Below, piece after piece: positions 45,551 through 47,776 of a DNA stretch of 47,776 nt (its first letter is position 1; each line of letters begins with the position of its first letter). Position numbers and translations under genes: made by a program. Origin of the DNA: Brevipalpus yothersi (lineage: Eukaryota > Arthropoda > Arachnida > Trombidiformes > Tenuipalpidae); assembly GCA_003956705.1 (NCBI GenBank), contig QZCP01000315.1, positions 5,882-53,657 on the forward strand. The letters are read 5' to 3'. The notes under the pieces were generated by a model. That model was not told the origin of the DNA. It saw only the letters and a program-made list of their open reading frames with translations, and did no database searches.

Positions 45551-46598
45551 ATGGGTGGACACAAGCCGCTCAAAGAGCATCATGATGATGACGATGAAAA
45601 GCAACAATTACAACATTCACAGACCGAAAATTATTCAATCACAATTTGGTTAATAATTTTGAGCATTTTGATTATGATTGGAATCACTATCACCGGTTTT
45701 GTGTTAATTTTCATCATCACAAACAGTAATAATATTAACAGTAATTCGTATATAGATAATGATATTATCGGCACAACAGGGAATAACAGAATTTTAATCG
45801 ATCCTGTTACCGGTGAATTTGATACCGAATCAATGGGTAAAACGCAATCATCCCAATTGCAAACACCACTATTGGTTATTCATTTTACACCCAAATCAGA
45901 ATCAAAATCATCTGATGAACCACAGCCACAGCAACAGTCTCAGCATCAAGCGGAAGCCAAACGATCGAAACGTTCAGTAACTTCGGGATATATTGATGGA
46001 AGTTCATCATCTAATCCACATCTTACCCACCAATCGGGAACCATACAAGAAGCACGATTAGAGCCAATACCAGCCACAGTATCAACTGTTAATTTTAATT
46101 CACCTCCAGTTACATACAAGCCGGAGTGTACACGACAAGCGATCACCATGTGTAGTGGATATTTGAATCACAATTATACCGTTTATCCTAATTATCTTGG
46201 ACACAACAATTTGATGGAAGCATCTCGTTCATTGGGTAAATTTAATTCAATAATCAAATCAAAATGTAACAATCGAATTAAGCAACTACTATGCACCCTA
46301 CTTGAACCACCGTGTATTGATGGACGATCATTGCCACCATGTCGTCGATTCTGTCGAATTGCGGTGGACAGTTGTGGGGATCATGTGCCCACAAATTCGG
46401 ATTATGCCGGTGCTTTTGATTGTCGTCGATATCCAGATTCAATTGATCACAATGTTTGTGTGGATCCAAGCGCCGGTAAAAAGTGTTCATCCGATGAATT
46501 CCAGTGTCCAGATTCATCGTGTATACCTCGACAATGGACATGCGATGGTGTACAAGATTGTTTAAACGCTGCTGATGAGAAAAATTGTGCTGGTCAAG
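45551..46598 (+). CDS. Corin-like Frizzled/LDLa type II membrane protein, 5' part
   Basis: First coding exon, 349 codons plus one base, ending at CAAG/GTGAGT; the gene continues beyond the window. Order: acidic cytosolic N-terminus (about 1-30), one membrane span (IWLIILSILIMIGITITGFV, about 31-57), a Ser/Gln-rich stalk, a dibasic RSKRS site at 138-142 that fits furin-type cleavage, a Frizzled cysteine-rich domain from C193 with all ten cysteines (through NVCVD), and an LDL-receptor class A repeat from C312 to C346 with the CDGVQDC and DEKNC calcium-site pattern. N-terminal anchor plus Fz plus LDLa is the start of Corin-type serine proteases, but the protease domain is not in view, so another mosaic receptor is possible. 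ATG 45551 gives the shortest leader consistent with a type II anchor. Confidence 0.82.
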
Positions 46599-47736
46599 GT
46601 GAGTTTCACATATTCATTCATTCATGAAAGTTTGACCAAAAGTTTGCTTTTCTCGCCTTCGTTCTGATTATGCATCAATTTTATTCGCATGTTTGAGCAC
46701 TTTGCCTTTCAAATTTTGAATCCCATTATCCACAGACTAGTGTCCATCTCAAATTTTCTATCCATTCGAGCATTTATGATTGCAATTAAGATATTGACAA
46801 TTAAGACAGTAGCCCATCTCGAATGGAGTAGTTAAATGCACTATAAGCAATACAGATATGCCTGTATACAGCTCTATTTATTCTGACTTGGAAAGTGTAT
46901 CAACAATTTAAGGATGAGAATCTCTCAATATTAGATCAAAAAATTATATGCGTGTAATATGTCATTCTCTCTCTCTTTTTTCCAAAATTTTTGAACACAT
47001 TCCATACATCCATCCTCTATCATCATCAATTTAAAATCGGCCACTTTTGGTAGACAAGAATTTTTCTCTCTCTCTTTTTTTGACCACTTTCTTTATCAAA
47101 CTTTTCCTTCCTTTTGCTCTTCTTGTGTTGAACATTTTTTTTTCTTCCAATTTTTTCTTCACTCCTCTACTCTCTTCTCATCCACCCCCTCATCATCATC
47201 ATCCTCCTCCTCCTACTTCTGTTCATCATCTTATCGCTTTCACACACAAAATGATCGATTTTCCGATCAGTAGACCATGCAATGTTATGTTGATGTCCAC
47301 TACTAATCGGTATGCCATTCATGGTATTCACTATGAGCCCCTCAGTAAAGGGATCAAAAAAGTTGAGCAAAGAGAGAGAGAGAGAGAGAGAGAAAGAAAG
47401 AGAAAGAGATGAGAGAGAGATGAGAAAAAGGTAGAGAAAACAAGATCAATCCTCTTTCGGTTAAGAGGCCAGTGTGCTTTGGGATAAAATATCGTAAACT
47501 CAATGGGCACACACAATACATGTTTGGTGAACAAAATTAGATTCGCCATTATTCTTAAATTGTATTTAGTAGGAGAGAAAGCCTTCGTACCAATCATAAA
47601 AAAAGTTAGTGAAAAGCTTAACTCTTACCTCGATAGATAGAGAGTCGATTGTTATATTGGCCAGGGTAATTTCTGTATCGTTTGACCATCATGATTTGTA
47701 ATGAGTTCATGAAACCATGTGGGACAAGGAATGGAT

Positions 47737-47738
<2 letters not shown>
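46599..47738. other. Intron of Corin-like gene (partial)
   Basis: Starts GTGAGT; no acceptor with a continuing LDLa/Fz frame found before the window ends. Holds (AG)n at 47371-47409. On the minus strand 47637-47740 stays open and ends at a CGAG/GTAAGAG donor-like site, too weak to call. Confidence 0.5.

Positions 47739-47776
<38 letters not shown>
47739..47776. repeat. (AG)n microsatellite at window end
   Basis: AG run to the last base; with the (CT)n start it suggests the contig was broken at long dinucleotide tracts. Confidence 0.97.

Noticed and set aside
47637..47740. Open minus-strand stretch ending at a donor-like GTAAGAG
   Set aside because: Only about 35 codons, no acceptor AG after the pyrimidine tract, no homology.

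Overview
The window is animal nuclear DNA. It is AT-rich, its coding genes are interrupted by GT-AG introns that are mostly 60-130 bp, it is scattered with long (GA)n/(CT)n tracts, and it carries conserved metazoan proteins (Corin-like Frizzled/LDLa protease, SCOC/UNC-69, TMEM147, two-pore K+ channel, MIOX). Very short introns, high gene density and AT-richness fit a small-genome arthropod. An acariform mite is my best guess, but this is inference. The window begins and ends in (CT)n/(GA)n, and a third tract holds a 25-N gap, so the ends look like assembly breaks at microsatellites.

Layout. 1-3.9 kb: mostly non-coding, with one possible minus-strand exon. 3.9-5.6 kb: DCTN3 (+) and RRP36 (-), tail to tail. 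5.6-9.2 kb: an unusual hairpin, then two unrecognised small secreted-protein genes, each with its own TATA box. 9.4-9.8 kb: a 105-residue nuclear-type protein (-). 10.9-16.7 kb: CTU2 (+), SGF29 (-) and BOP1 (+); SGF29 and BOP1 share a divergent promoter region. 17.9-18.9 kb: MIOX (-). 19-24.6 kb: gene-poor, repeat-rich. 24.65-32.9 kb: a MOSPD2-like CRAL-TRIO gene whose first intron is about 7.2 kb and contains a complete intronless ABCG transporter gene on the same strand. 33.9-35.35 kb: a two-pore potassium channel (+). 35.7-38.8 kb: three minus-strand genes, SCOC, an unknown 133-residue protein and PSMD7/RPN8. 39.4-40.2 kb: TMEM147 (+), divergent from PSMD7. 40.2-45.5 kb: gene-poor with microsatellites. 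45.55-46.6 kb: the first coding exon of a Corin-like type II membrane protein that runs out of the window.

The genes do not form a single pathway. Most are housekeeping: ribosome biogenesis (RRP36, BOP1), tRNA thiolation (CTU2), chromatin reading (SGF29), proteasome lid (PSMD7), dynein/dynactin transport (DCTN3) and ER membrane translocon accessory (TMEM147). Several adjacent genes are divergent or convergent with short spacers, so shared promoter regions are plausible; an AAACATTG core recurs upstream of DCTN3, CTU2 and SGF29/BOP1. Parts most worth following up are the nested ABCG gene, the secreted-protein pair, the 6.25-kb hairpin, the start-codon-only coding exon of PSMD7, and the two short genes of unknown family. 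I found no convincing tRNA, rRNA, CRISPR array or intact transposon, and no clearly new multi-gene system.
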